A stretch of 64,000 bases of DNA from Patagioenas fasciata. Lineage: Eukaryota > Chordata > Aves > Columbiformes > Columbidae. The notes under the pieces are model-generated. The model saw only the letters and a list, made by a program, of their open reading frames with translations, made no database searches and had not been told where the DNA came from. The position numbers were made by a program, and so were the translations under genes. Numbering within the stretch: position 1 is the stretch's first letter; each line of letters begins with the position of its first letter. Positions 1 to 12,500 of the stretch are shown here, one piece after another. Location: positions 58,521,049 through 58,585,048 of the forward strand of contig NC_092560.1 of assembly GCF_037038585.1 (NCBI RefSeq). The letters are read 5' to 3'.

Positions 1-54
1 CAAACAAAGGCACAAGAAAACACAGAGAGATCAAGAATTAATGTCTGATCTTAC

Positions 55-3000
55 CTCAGTTGTCATTACCAGACAAGAAGCAGTAGGATTAATGGTGACA
101 TCCCCAGTCATCAAACCAACATCCTGAAATTCTTCATACATCTCACGGTACTTCTGATTACTCAAAGCTTTAATTGGACTTGTAAATATCACACGCTGCT
201 TCTCCCTCAAAGCCAGGGCAATTGCATACCTGTATTAAAACATCATACATATAAAAGTTGTCAGGTAGACACTGAGAGCATATTACTTTCCTCTAATCTT
301 CTGCTTAAAAAAATAAAATAAAATATACAATTCAGAACACAAAGAGAATTACATCAACTATTTAATATCTAGATTATTAAGCTCAGTGCAATCTTATCTA
401 CGTATGCCTCTTTGGAGAGCAACAAATCACTGACAAGAAGTTAACAGACTTTTTTTTCTAGTTTAAGCTAAAAATCCAATTGTCAGCATCCCATGATAAA
501 CTTATTACTTGAACCCATGCTCTAATTTATCCACATGTACATCTCACTTCTCACCTCATGTCAGCAAAGCCATTCCACCATCAGATCAAACCCTGACAAA
601 AACACTATATTTTAAACACTTCTTGCCAGATAAACACCAAGTTGCAAATTAAATCAAACCAGTGCTTCGAACAAAGCAAAGACAGAAGTAGCTCCTTATC
701 AGTCATAGACAGGGTCTAGCAAACAAAGGGTTGTTTTTTTTTCAAACTCCTATAAATGCAGAAAGTTTTCTTTTCTATACAAAGCATCTCAAGAAAACCA
801 GATTGCTTAAAAATAAAATGTACCCACTAAACAAGATTACAGAAGTAATTTTTATATTCAAGAGTAGTCAATTCAATTTTAGCAATGATGATGATCCAAA
901 GTTTGAATCAAGAAACAGAGACAACAGCTACAAATGGTTCAACAAAAAGACAAAACAAATACCACACCATTCCCTTATTAGAGCAGGTCAGAGAATAACT
1001 TACTCTGCACAAACAGTTTTACCAGCTGATGTATGAGCTGACACTAACACAGACTGGTTATTATCTACACAAAGAATAGCTTCTCTCTGAAATGCATCAA
1101 GAATAAATGGATATTCCTAAAAAAAAAAAAAAAAAAAGAAAGCAAAAACATTACTTATTTTTAACACAGATTGTTACTTACATGTAATTAATTTTGTGAC
1201 TGATTTAGCATGCAAATTACAGGCAGAAATTAAATCCTGTAGATATTTGTAACTTCAATCAATTTTAACCCCGTATTTTGCAATTACTTTGTATTCAAAG
1301 ATTTTTATCTAATATCATAAATAAGATCTTTCCTTATGTCTTCTTGTCGTATCAAATAAAAAGCTTGCCTTGATGAACTAAATTTTCTCTAATTTACTAA
1401 TTTAGGAAGAGGAAACTACACCATACAGCTGAAGCCACTGCCTGATGTTGTAGAATAGTACTGAAATCACAACAGGCTACCCACTCTATTCAACCACAGA
1501 ATTTTATTCTACCAAATTTCATTTACAGAAACACAGTCTTTCTTACGACTGGATATCATTTCAAGATACTCTTTTCCAAGCCTTACTGACAAAATACATG
1601 ATTCTTCCCTCTACCCTTGGCTACTGCCAAAAGCGTACACAAAAAGAAAAATAAATGCAATCTATCACATACTTTTGCAGCTTTTCCAGTTCTTGGCTTC
1701 AGACCCGTGAAGTCTTCATCTGCTGGAAGTGCAACCTATAAAATACAATTTAAACAAAAACAGCTGCAAAATTCTCTAGTGTCCATTTTGACATGGCAAG
1801 CTATGAAGACCTGGGGAGGAGATGTAAAGTGCACGAAAACGGATTTGAATTTCTGATTTCCTGTTTCTATGAGCTCATATCTCAAGGCTTCCTTCCTTTT
1901 TCTCATGAGCTTTTCCCACCAATAACTCTATCCTCTTGCCCACAACAATACTCCTCTCATTTCTCCGACACTCCCTACTGCCTTGTGAGAAATATTAATA
2001 TTTCTGCTTCACCTGCCATGGAACATTAGTTCTTCAGGCCAAGACAGCGATGGTTTCTGGCCAATGGACATTAGAAGCAATTACTCATATCTATAAAGGC
2101 AAAGTTCTTGTTCCTGGCCAATATCTAGTATTCATCCATACTAAATATTTAAGCTCCCTCTATTTAAGCTCCATCCAGCTACTAAGTGAATGGCAAACTC
2201 CATCTCCAGGTAATAAAGACTATATAGATTCATGGACTTTAAAATCTGCATTGTTAACTGTATATACAGTTCATTACAAAGGTCTAATCATACAGGGTCC
2301 TTGAATGTGACTCTAAATCACTTGAGTTAGTTCTGGAAGACAGCACAGAAAGGGAGCACAAAACCATAAGGAAGTTAAAATGTATGTATTTAATTCTACA
2401 GAAACACTTTGTGACAATTACCTTTGGTTGAACAAAGATTTTTTTTTAATATCAGCATTAATACTTCTGATTTTTCATTTTTCAAATCGTATTTATGTCT
2501 ATTAACATGATTTGAAAACGGGACAGTTTTCATTATTTTGCTTTTACATTTAAAAAAACTTTCTCTCTTTTTACCGAAATGTAATTTTCAACAGTAGGCA
2601 GTTTCATAAGGAAGTCTATTATTATTGAACCAGAATAGCAAAATATTTCAATGTCATGCTGCACACTTAGATTGCACAAAGAACACACGTCTATTTTAAC
2701 AACTAATAGGTTTTCCACCTCAACACCAGTACTCAGAATGTGCTCAGCACCTTTTAAACACAGATGTCTATACAACATTGAGTCTTTCACAATCACTCAC
2801 TTTATTGCAGGGATTGTTCAAACAGCTTCTGGTAAGGTATCTTAGTAGTTTTCCAAGTGCATTCTGTGAATGCTCAATGCCAGGCACAGACCTCAAACCT
2901 CAAACAAGTCCATTCTATCTTAAATACAATATAAAATATCTGCTGGATGTAGGAACGCTCTACAGAGGAACTGGATGGGCTAGACAGATGGGCCAAGGCC

Positions 3001-5952
3001 AACTGTATGAGGTTCAACAAAGCCAAGTGCCTGCACTTGGGTCAAAACAACCCCAGGCAGCACTACAGGCTCGGGGAAGAGCGGCTGCAAAGCTGCCTGG
3101 CAGAGAGGGATCTGGGGGTGTTGATTGACAGCGGCTGAACATGAGCCAGCAGTGTGCCCAGGTGGCCAAGAAGGCCAACAGCATCCTGGCTTGTATCAGG
3201 AATAGTGTGGTCAACAGGACTACAAAAGTGATAATGCCACTGTACTCAGTGCTGGTGAGGCCACCTTGGGTGGTAGAGCACTGGACCACCTCCCCAGACA
3301 GGGAGACATGGTCCCACACTTGACAATATTCAAGAAGCAACTGGACAATGGCCTCAGACACATGCTGTGAGTTTTGGGGCTTGTTGTATGCACGGACAGG
3401 AGTTGGACTTGATTCTTGTGGGTCCCTCAGGACATTCTGTGTATCTATGATATTGTGATCATTTTTGGGTCCCCCATTAGAAGAAAGACACTGAGGTGCT
3501 GGAGAGAGTTCAGAGGTGGGCAACGAGGCTGGTGGAGTGTCTGGAGCACAAGTCTGATAAGGAGCGGCTGAGAGAACTGGGGCTGTTTAGCCTGGAGAAA
3601 AGGAGGCTGAGGGGAGAACATACCACTGTCTACAACTACCTGAAGGGAGGTTGTAGCATGGAGGGTGTTGGTCTCCTATCCCAAGTAGCAAGTGATAGAA
3701 TGAGAGGAAACGGCCTCAAGTTGTGCCAGGGGAGGTTTACATCAGATATTAAGAAAAAATTCTTCACAGAAAGGGTTGTCAGGCATTGGAACAGGCTGCG
3801 CAGGGAAGTGGTGGAGTCATCATTCCTGGAGGTGCTTAAAAAACATGTAGGTCTGGTGCTTAGGGAAACATTTTAGTGGTGGATTTGGCAGTGTCCAGTT
3901 TATGGTTGGACTCGGTGATCTTACAGGTATTTTCCAACCTAAATGATTCTACGATATAGTAAATACAAGCACTATAAACTATAGTATTAAACTCGCAGTA
4001 ATGCACATAATTCTATTAAACAAGCCTATACATGTCATATGCATTTTCACTGCACTCACCTCATGTGTACAACCTTCAACAGTTTCCACAGCTTGCACCT
4101 TTACTTGAGGCATCAGGTCTGTCAGACTAAAAACATGCAAGTTAGGATAGCCAGAAAGGTATTTTAAAATCCTGTTTTCTTTATAAATGTGGAAATGTTG
4201 AACTTCACCTCTACTTTTACTGCAACACTAAAAAAAGGATGCACAAACTTGAAATGGACAGTTGGCAGAGACTGCTATCAGGACTAAGAACATCTACTGT
4301 ACAAACCTATTTTAGCTACTGCTTTGTGATTTGTAAAACATTAAAAACTTGCACTACAAAACAGTACCTAGATCACATTTGTCCACATTCAAGTTTTCTA
4401 ATTAAATAGGGACTTCTTTTCAAGACACAATGAAAGAAAATTCAAGACTTGTATTGCTGTTACTAGTCATGACACTGAATAACAGCAGAGTTTTCTACCT
4501 GTATGAGGTATGCACCTGCTTTTAGCAGCTGTGGACTAATTTTTATGCCATGAACCCTCCTAATCGTTTTCTGAACTAACATAAGCTTCTAAGTTCTCAA
4601 GAATCTCTTAAGATACACTAAGCAGAAAAAGTGCCTGCACTGTCCCTTCAATCTGTTTTCAAAACCCCTCATATCAGCTGTTACGAAGTTCTGGAAAATA
4701 AAGGAGGAGACACATGCAGCTCCTAAAGCACGGAAATGGCATTCTTGTTTCCCTTCAGCTGCCTTATCTCCCCAGTTGTCAACAATCGAAGTATAATCTC
4801 TTTTCCATGTCAAATACCTGTAATTTGTGCTCAAATTTAAAAGCACGTCTGTAATCAAGATTCCAAATATTTGCTGCAGTTATAATTTTACATGCCTCAA
4901 GAGCCTTGTTTCTGTCTCCTTGGTCAAATACCTATTCCTGTATTCCAAGCCAATTATGTTCTTCAGTGGAGCCTGCCTACTCCCATGTGCCTCATTGCTC
5001 ACCTCTTGCTATGCCTGAAATCAACACAATGGCTTTGACCAAGAACCACTGATCCACACGCAACAATCACAAATACATATTTCTTACTGCAGTTGCCTGT
5101 CTGCCTGCAATATTACTTCAAACATATCCAGTGCTCATCACTGCTGAAGCTGTACTACCAGCACATCCTCATTTATACAGATAATGGAAAATCAAATTCA
5201 TATGCAAATTCATCTTTATAGGAAAACATTGCAATACTACTTACATCGACTATTCACAATCGGCATATAGCTAACTAGTATGTCTTGCTACGATTTCCCT
5301 ACATAGTAAACTGGGCACTTACTTGGCATCTTCTGATACAACGTCTTCCAATTTTGGCTTCTTTCCCAAAACGGCATCTTCAGTACTTTCGACTTCAGCT
5401 TCTCTTTTTGTCTTTCCTGTCACAGCTACTGTAGATTTTTCTTCTGATCGTTTTCTGTAACATAAATAGATAGTAAGTTTTAAGTTTGCTTTATCCACGT
5501 ATTTTCAGAAAATAAATGAGGTGTCCTACAGGCAGCAGTGACCACGCTGCATTGAAGGCACAACCCAGGGAACTCCACCATGAAAACCGAGGTGGGTTTC
5601 CACACCACATCCCAGATGAGTCTGCCCCCCGGCCCTGGTGCCCCGCAAGGACCCACTGCACCCAGGCTGGCTCCAGCTCCGGGGCCAGGGATCGCAGGAA
5701 GGCGCGTCCCTTCAGGCTGCACAGACACCCCGGTCCCGAGAAGTATCAGCAACTCAGACAAGCCAGGAGAAACTCAGCCCCACAACGCGGCCCAAGTCTC
5801 AGCCGCACGGCACGCCCGGCCCCGACGCGCCCTCACCCGGGTCTCCGAGCGCCCTCGGTGGCGGCCGCTTTAGTCTTCTTGGCGCCGGAGGCGGCGGCGG
5901 CCGAGTCCTCCTCAAACACGCTGAACAGCTCATCCCCGAATGCGTCCGCCAT
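55..5952 (-). CDS. MTREX: MTREX (SKIV2L2/MTR4) RNA helicase, first six coding exons
   Basis: MTREX is the nuclear exosome cofactor helicase (TRAMP, NEXT and PAXT complexes), which feeds RNA to the exosome 3'-5'. Coding exons on the minus strand are 5837-5952 (start [16 protein letters not shown]), 5323-5454, 4060-4126 ([19 protein letters not shown]), 1673-1735, 1004-1116 and 55-229. All have GT donors, AG acceptors and continuous phase, giving 222 codons. Exon 5 carries the substrate-facing helix and Walker A ([14 protein letters not shown], then SAHTSAGKT). Exon 6 carries motif Ia ([17 protein letters not shown]) and motif Ib ([20 protein letters not shown]). The DExH box and everything C-terminal lie beyond the left edge. 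The start is chosen because it follows the CpG island and matches the mammalian [14 protein letters not shown] start. The acidic/lysine-rich linker in exon 2 is divergent, as expected for the disordered N-terminus. The gene is head-to-head with DHX29. Identification is from recalled family sequence. Confidence 0.96.
1119..1137. repeat. A-run beside MTREX exon 5 acceptor
   Basis: About 19 consecutive A on the plus strand. On the MTREX sense strand this is the poly-T polypyrimidine tract directly before the exon 5 acceptor. Confidence 0.8.
2958..3956 (+). mobile_element. CR1 LINE 3' portion, old, interrupted by a second CR1 fragment (MTREX intron 3)
   Basis: The segment starts in CR1 ORF2 (gccaagtgcctgcacttggg, ggatctgggggtgttgattg) and is followed by the C-terminal block ([20 protein letters not shown]-like at about 3556-3620). 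It runs to the CR1 3' UTR (tggttggactcggtgatctt) and terminal gattcta near 3950. Between about 3267 and 3465 the homology is broken by a second CR1 3' end in the same orientation. The reading frame is broken in several places, so this copy is older than the one in MCIDAS. It lies antisense to MTREX. Confidence 0.85.
3267..3465 (+). mobile_element. CR1 3'-end fragment nested in another CR1
   Basis: This piece resembles only the CR1 3' terminus (ggtggtagagcactgg, then caagaagcaactggac, then gttggacttgattcttgtgg) and ends in a short degenerate octamer-like tail (tctgtgtatctatgatattg). Body sequence of the surrounding CR1 resumes at about 3466 (ttttgggtcccccattagaa), so the fragment is inserted into it and is younger than it. 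Confidence 0.65.
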
Positions 5953-6560
5953 CTTGCCGGTCGGTCCCACAATGCCTTGCGCGGGGCAGCCTCCCGCCCC
6001 CGCCCGGATCTTGTCTGCGCCAATCCCCGCGCTGCGCCCCGAGGGGAAGCAGAGCCCCCCGCCGCACCCGGGATCCGCACACGCGGCCCGACCCTGCCTG
6101 CCGGCACCGGGGCACCCTCAGGCTCCTCGGCAGCGCAATGGCCTGCAGGCCCGTCCTTCCCACAGCCCCACAGCCCCCTGCGGCCGGCGCTGCCCCTTGC
6201 CCCGGATGCTGATTGCCGCGAGGCCTGGGCGGCCTGGTGCTCCCTCAGGTTCTGGCCAATGGGAGGCAGGGGGCGGTGCCAGGGGCAGTACCCGTATGTA
6301 GGGCCGAGCGGGTGGTTCCGGTGCAGGTCGGGGGTGCTATGGGCGGCCGCAACAAGAAGCCGCGGGCAGGCAGCGCGGCGCATACCGCCTGCGCCGCCAC
6401 CGCCGCTGCCCGGGCTCGAGCCACCGCCGAGGCTGGCGCTGCGGCTGCTGCTGCGGAGGCGGGTAACCGAGCGGCGGCGCCGCGGCCGACGCCCGCCTGC
6501 AAGGAGCCGCGTGTCAAGCAAGGTACTGGGCCCCGCGGCGTGAGGCGGCCTGGCCGGGGA
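5780..6560. promoter_or_regulatory. CpG-island bidirectional promoter between MTREX and DHX29
   Basis: This GC- and CpG-dense block spans both first exons. The two start codons (5952 on minus, 6339 on plus) are only 386 bp apart and diverge, so the core promoters must share this interval. CCAAT boxes are visible at 6020-6024 and 6256-6260; no TATA box is seen. This is typical of housekeeping head-to-head pairs. Transcription start sites cannot be placed from sequence alone. Confidence 0.85.
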
Positions 6561-9500
6561 GCCCTGGAGCGACTGTGCTGTGGGGAGGAGAGTGCGGGTC
6601 CCTGGCGGCTAAGGGGTGCTTCGTCTAGCCGGTGGCCTGCGTGTGCCTGGGGCTGGCTGCTGCGGGACGGCGCCTGTGGGCCTGGCGTCACCGGGCCTGG
6701 AGAGAGGCGCCTGGGATCCTGCTGGCACAGGGGCGATCGGGCCTGGTCTTAGCCCGTCTCGCTTACTGGGGAGGGTCCCGGAGCAGATGAGGCTTGTTGG
6801 TATGAACGTGTCGCGTTGGTTACAGTCTTTCTTTAGCCTATTGGCAGTTCCCGTGGAGCAGGTGTTGGTGTGACACTTTTCCAATTATATGTGGTCAAAA
6901 GCAACATAATATGGATTTGGTTTTTTGGTTTGTGTGTGTGTCACAAAAATAAAAGTCCAGAGTGGCTCTAGAGCCGGTGGCACTTCACCGGTGTTGGGTG
7001 AGCAGAGGGATGGCTGTTCTGGGTGCAGCCTGGAAAGTCAGTGTTTTGCAGCACTGTGAGATGTCTGCCTTCAGTAAGCCAGCTTTGCCAGAAGTAGCTC
7101 AAATAGCTGAGAACATCAGTAACTGCTTGTGTTGCAAACTATAAGCAAATTGTGGAATGGCCATGCTGATTGAGGTTGCAACTTTTTAACAAAAAGTCTT
7201 TCAGTCTCTTAATATGTTCAGGAAATCTAGGTTAACCCTGCTTTTACAAATTTGGGTTCTGCTAAACCCATTTTTTGTGTCTCACGCTCCTCTAATGCCA
7301 TGGTGCTCAGCTTTCTTCAGAAACTGTTCTGCTGTCTCCCACGTTGTCTGCTATGGTGAAGAAAAAGTCAGTGTAAGTGAAAAACAATTAAGCATGGTCT
7401 AAATACTTTGTAGTTGCAGAACCTGCCAGTAAGTCCCAGTGACTAACTTGTGGGTGCAAACTGCTCTTGTAGCTCCTGACCAGAGGTGACCAATTCTTTT
7501 CTGAAATGTGGTTACCTACTCCCAGTCCTGATCTAAAAATGGGCTCTCCTAGAGCCTCTCTGTGGGCAGCCCCGCACAGGCAAGCTGTCCAACTGAGGTT
7601 CTGGGGGGCAGCCGTGCCTTCTGGAGCACAGCTCTGCTCCCCCTGGGGTGGTACACAGCTTCACCAGGCTGTGGAAGCTGTGAGGTTGCTCAGTTTTTAC
7701 CTGCACAGTGCCAGAAACAGTATGTGTGTTCTGAAAATGAGGAACTCCAACAGCAAGCTGTGTGTTCTGAGAAACCAAACCATTCTGATGACAATAAATA
7801 ACTGTATGAATTAATGTTTTTTCTAACAGCTGCTAAATGACAAGTATTTAAGAATGGGCACAGCAGATCAGACCAAAGGCCTCTGTAAACCAGTGCCACC
7901 TCCTAGATAGGGGCCAAAAGCAGGTACCTAGGTAAGAATAGGTTAGACTTGCAGTGGTACTTCATAAGGTATTTCCATGTGCTCCACCAATTGTGCCTAA
8001 GGGTCTTCCTGAGCCAGGTGCAGTGTTTTTTCAATCCCCTCCCAGACTGATTGCTTTCTTTACTATGAAGTTATCCTGTCTGCCTTTGGGTTTAGGTAAA
8101 TATCCAATATCCACAGCTTTAGTGGTAAAGAGTTCTGTTGTGTAGCTATGCACTTTGTAATTAAAAAACCCTCAATAGTCTTGCTTGTTTTGATCTGCCA
8201 CTAGTTGCCCAATTTGGCACGCCTTGTTCCAGCATTGAGAGTGAGTGAGCAGTCAATCCTTTCATTGGACCACTTGGGATTTTATGTTTTGTCTGCTAAG
8301 AATCATACCTTTCTTCAATATTCCTGATTCAAGGGCCTTTCTGTACCATGGATTATTCTTATCATTATGTACCTGTGTTATTTCTGGCAAATTAAAGTAA
8401 TATTTGCTAGCAGTAACCTGGATTATGTTGGGTCTGCTTTAGCTACTGTAAACAATGTTTTCTGTGTTCTGCTTATGTAATTGATGGTTATTTGCAATTT
8501 GCAGGTCCAAAAACTTACAGTTTTAGTTCAACAACAGATTCCAATGCTGCTGCAAATCTAGATAAATCTGTTCTTAAGGCAAGTATCTTGTTTAGCTAAA
8601 GCGGCTTTAGTTTTCATAGCATTCTTTAGCTGGGTAAAATATTTCTACACCTCTATTTAGTGTTGTGCAGATAAATTGCTTAATTTATTAGACCTTGACT
8701 GCCTTGGGCGTGATGTGTTTGGGATTTTAGGTGTGCTTTAAGAAGTGAGTAAACTAACATGGCAGGAGGACCTCTATACTTTTTAAGTAAGAGATTATAT
8801 ATTGCATGCAGGACTATTAAAACTATGTTTGGGGCTTCTGCTGTGCATATGGGTCAGAGAAAGAATACAGATTTTGTACAACAAGCAACAAACAAAGCTT
8901 GGTGCATGTTTTAGAATCTTGATGACCAGATTATTTTGTATTACTTCTTTTAAGTGGAGGAGAAAGGCCTTGTTCTTCACAGTAGAATTTTTGCTAAGTT
9001 TCCTTGCAGTATTTCCTTGAACATGTAAATGGGCCTTTTCTGTGGTAAGGAATGAACTAATCTGTTTCAAGTAAAAGTGTATAGCTTGCGAAAATAAAAA
9101 GGTAAAAACATGTCTCTTATGCAAGGAATATTTACTGTGCTTGTGGAAAGCTGGAGAAGTTGGGATTTGAATGGCAGAGATTTCTACACTCTTATTTTCT
9201 TAGCTGTGAAGAGCATTAGTATATGATAAAAATTTGTAACATTTTGCTTTGTATCAACTGATTTTCTCTGTGCAGGTAATGATAAATGGTAGCTTGGAGA
9301 AAAGGATTATTGATGTCATCAATGATCATAAAAAACAAAATGATGACAAAGGAATGATTTCCAAAAGACTTACTGCTAAGAAACTACAGGTGAAGTTTAA
9401 AGTGGTGTTCTCTGACTGTTGTTTATTTAGAATAAACAGTTTCTTTTATGACATTCATATCATGCATCATACCACATTTCTGCACATAGCACAAGCCAGT

Positions 9501-12500
9501 AGCATGCTTTACAGTAGTTACATTAATGTTTAGCTAATGGGATAGATAAATATGCTTACTAGGAAAGAAACATCTTTATGCCTTCAGTAACTGAAGACAC
9601 TGTTTTCAAACAGGATAGAGGAACAGAACTTAATCTGAATGTTCTAAGTTTCCTGCTTATTTCATTCCATATAGCCGCAAAATTGTAGATTTACCTTTCT
9701 AACTGAAAACTATGTTCTGTGCAGAGGCTGGAATGCGTATTTTTTGTACATATGCATACATATTTACAATAAAATTATAAGCAGTATGTTCAAAACAGGA
9801 TTTTATACTCAGCCTTCTGATATATTAATTCATGCTGTTCACCTCTATTTAATACCAATTAACCTGTTATGTGGTAAACAGGAGTTTACAAGCTAGATTA
9901 AATCTTAATATTTTCTAACTTTATAGGATGTGTACATGGCTTTACAAAGATTCTCTTTTAAGACTGAGCACATTGAGGAAGCAATGAAAAATACACTTTT
10001 ATATGGTGGTGATCTTCACTCTGCACTTGATTGGCTTTGTTTAAACCTTCCTGATGGTGAGTGTGGCACCAGAGAATTTACTACAGTTTCTCAACAGAAG
10101 AGTAGTAGGACCTGCTCTGGTATAGGAATGCTTCATAGTAGTAATTAATGATAGTGTTTCGCAAAGACTGGTAGTCATCAGTGTTCGTTGCGTAGATGCA
10201 CTGCTGACTGTTTCTGGGATATTTTTGTTAATGTATAAGGTCTTGTAGACCTCTTATTTCTACTCTTAGTGTCTTATGAAAGTCCAACAAGCAAATGTTG
10301 ATTTATCTAAATGTTAGGGCCTAGCTTTATTTGAGACATGCTGGTTTTGTTCCATGATCTTCTAGTTGGCTCCCAACACACTTCAAAAGATTTTCAGTAA
10401 TTATTATTGACGTATTCTGTGACATGTTTTTTTTAATTTATTTTGAAGATGCCTTGCCTGAAGGCTTTAGCCAGCAGTTTGAAGAACAGCAACAGAAACC
10501 TAGAGCAAAATTTTGTTCTCCTGTGTCAAAACGGGAACCTCCACCTCGTGTAGTAGATAACAAAAAGAAAGAAAATGGGCCTGCAACTAAGGTAATCTGA
10601 GACATTGATTTGCATTTACTGGGGGGAAGAGAGGACAAAGTTTTCTGAAATACAGAATTTGCCTTGACTTGCTACACTAATGTGGAAAACTTCTGAAAAC
10701 GTGAGTGACAATTACTAAGCACACTATATTATTTTGATTTCAGTGGAATGGCCATTTGAAGGTAATATTTTTTGTTTGGTTGTTTTTTTTGCTTACTTGT
10801 TTATTTGAAGTGTTGAAGGCTCTTCGTAGTTCGTTTTTGTGGTAAAACATAGCTAAATTTTCTCCCGGAATGGGTTAATTCTGCCACTCTTTATGTACTT
10901 GTGTGGGTTTAATTTTGCCTGCATACTAACAGTGTCTTGATTTCTGTGGCTGTTGAATCTTAAACCAAGAAATGAAAAATATTTCTTGCAAAAGTAATTT
11001 TTTTTCTTACAGCAGTTATAATTATGCAGGTGTTAAGATCTAAGTTTACCCTGATTGGAGATGTTTGCTCCATGGTTATTTTTGTGTTATTTATGTCATG
11101 TAATGTAGTAGATATACAAAATCTTAAGCAGTAGTTCTGAAATACTGACAGAGGAAAGCATTAGTGTTTTTACTGACTGTTATCATTACTTTTAATTTTC
11201 ATTGCTCTTCGTAGGAGATGAACGTGGGGAAAGAGAAAGAAGTGAGTATGAAGGAATGGATTTTGCGATATGCTGAGCAACAAAGTGATGAAGAGAAGGA
11301 TGAGTCTATGAAAGAGGCAGATGAAGAAAAGTTTGACCCAGTAAGACAGAATAACATTTCATGGAAGTCTTCAAAAAACTAACATGCCTGTCACATCTGC
11401 AAGTAGTGAATCTGTTTGTTAAACACTGGGGGTTGAGTACTTTTTTTTTGTCATCTATTTTTACGTTTGTAGGCTGCTGAAGGGGAAATGTGTTCAAACT
11501 TCTAAGTTGTTTGTTCTTATTTTTTGCTCTGGCTTTGAAATATTGGAATGCAGTGTGCTGTATAGGAAAAATTCTTGAAACATGTTTCAGTGAGATTAGA
11601 AAGATGACTATCAAATACTGAGAGGTTTTGACTGTTAGTTACATAAAAAGTAATTGTTCCTCCTTAATGTAAGGTTGGCATAAAGGACAAAAAACCCTCC
11701 ACTTTTTCTGTTATGAAGCTCGTTAAAGGTGGCAAGCATATGGTATTCAACTTGTAATTCATAATTTTGTTTGAAATAGAATGAGAGATATGTACAGCTG
11801 ACCGCCAAGCTTTCAGAAGCAAAAGAACAAGCAAGTATCTCCAAGCAAGACAAAGACAAGCAAGGCCAGAAGGCAGCACAGGAGAAAATACGAAGAATTC
11901 AGCAAGGTAGAGCTATGCAAGTTATGTGTGTTTGATTTTGTGGCATGCCCATCTGTTAGGCAAGTAAGTCTCTGAGTCAGATTGAATTGATTTCATCATC
12001 TTTTACACCACTGTGAATTGCAGACTTTCCTGAATCTATCCTTTTCATGTGGGTCATACTCTAAAAAGTCAGTAACATTTTACTACTTCTGTTTTCAGGT
12101 GTCTAGTGTGAATTAATATGACTGATCTCTTTAAAGAATAAATGCTTAGCAATTGATGTAAGCTGTATTCTCTCTCTGACAGAAATGGCAGTACTTGAAG
12201 AACATCCAGTATTTAATCCAGCTCTAAAGATTTCAAACCAACAACAACATGAAAAGAAAAACACTCCCTCACCTCAGCCTCAAGAAACCACTTTGAATTT
12301 GAGTTTGCTTGAAAAACCCGATGGTGCTGCAAAGGAAGACAAAGGTGTGTTGGAAATTGCCCAGTACAAACTTCATGTACTACAGATTTCCAGTATTAGT
12401 TCCTTTTCTTACTAGGTTGTATTACATTGCAGTACTAAGTCATCAGACTCTAATTGTGGGAAGGGCAGGTGGACTACCTCACTTACCAAGCTGGCTTTAT

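Noticed and set aside
5516-6752. Long Ala/Arg/Pro-rich frames on both strands across the MTREX/DHX29 promoter
   Set aside because: Stop-poor because of GC content; they overlap the true first exons and have no homology or splice logic.
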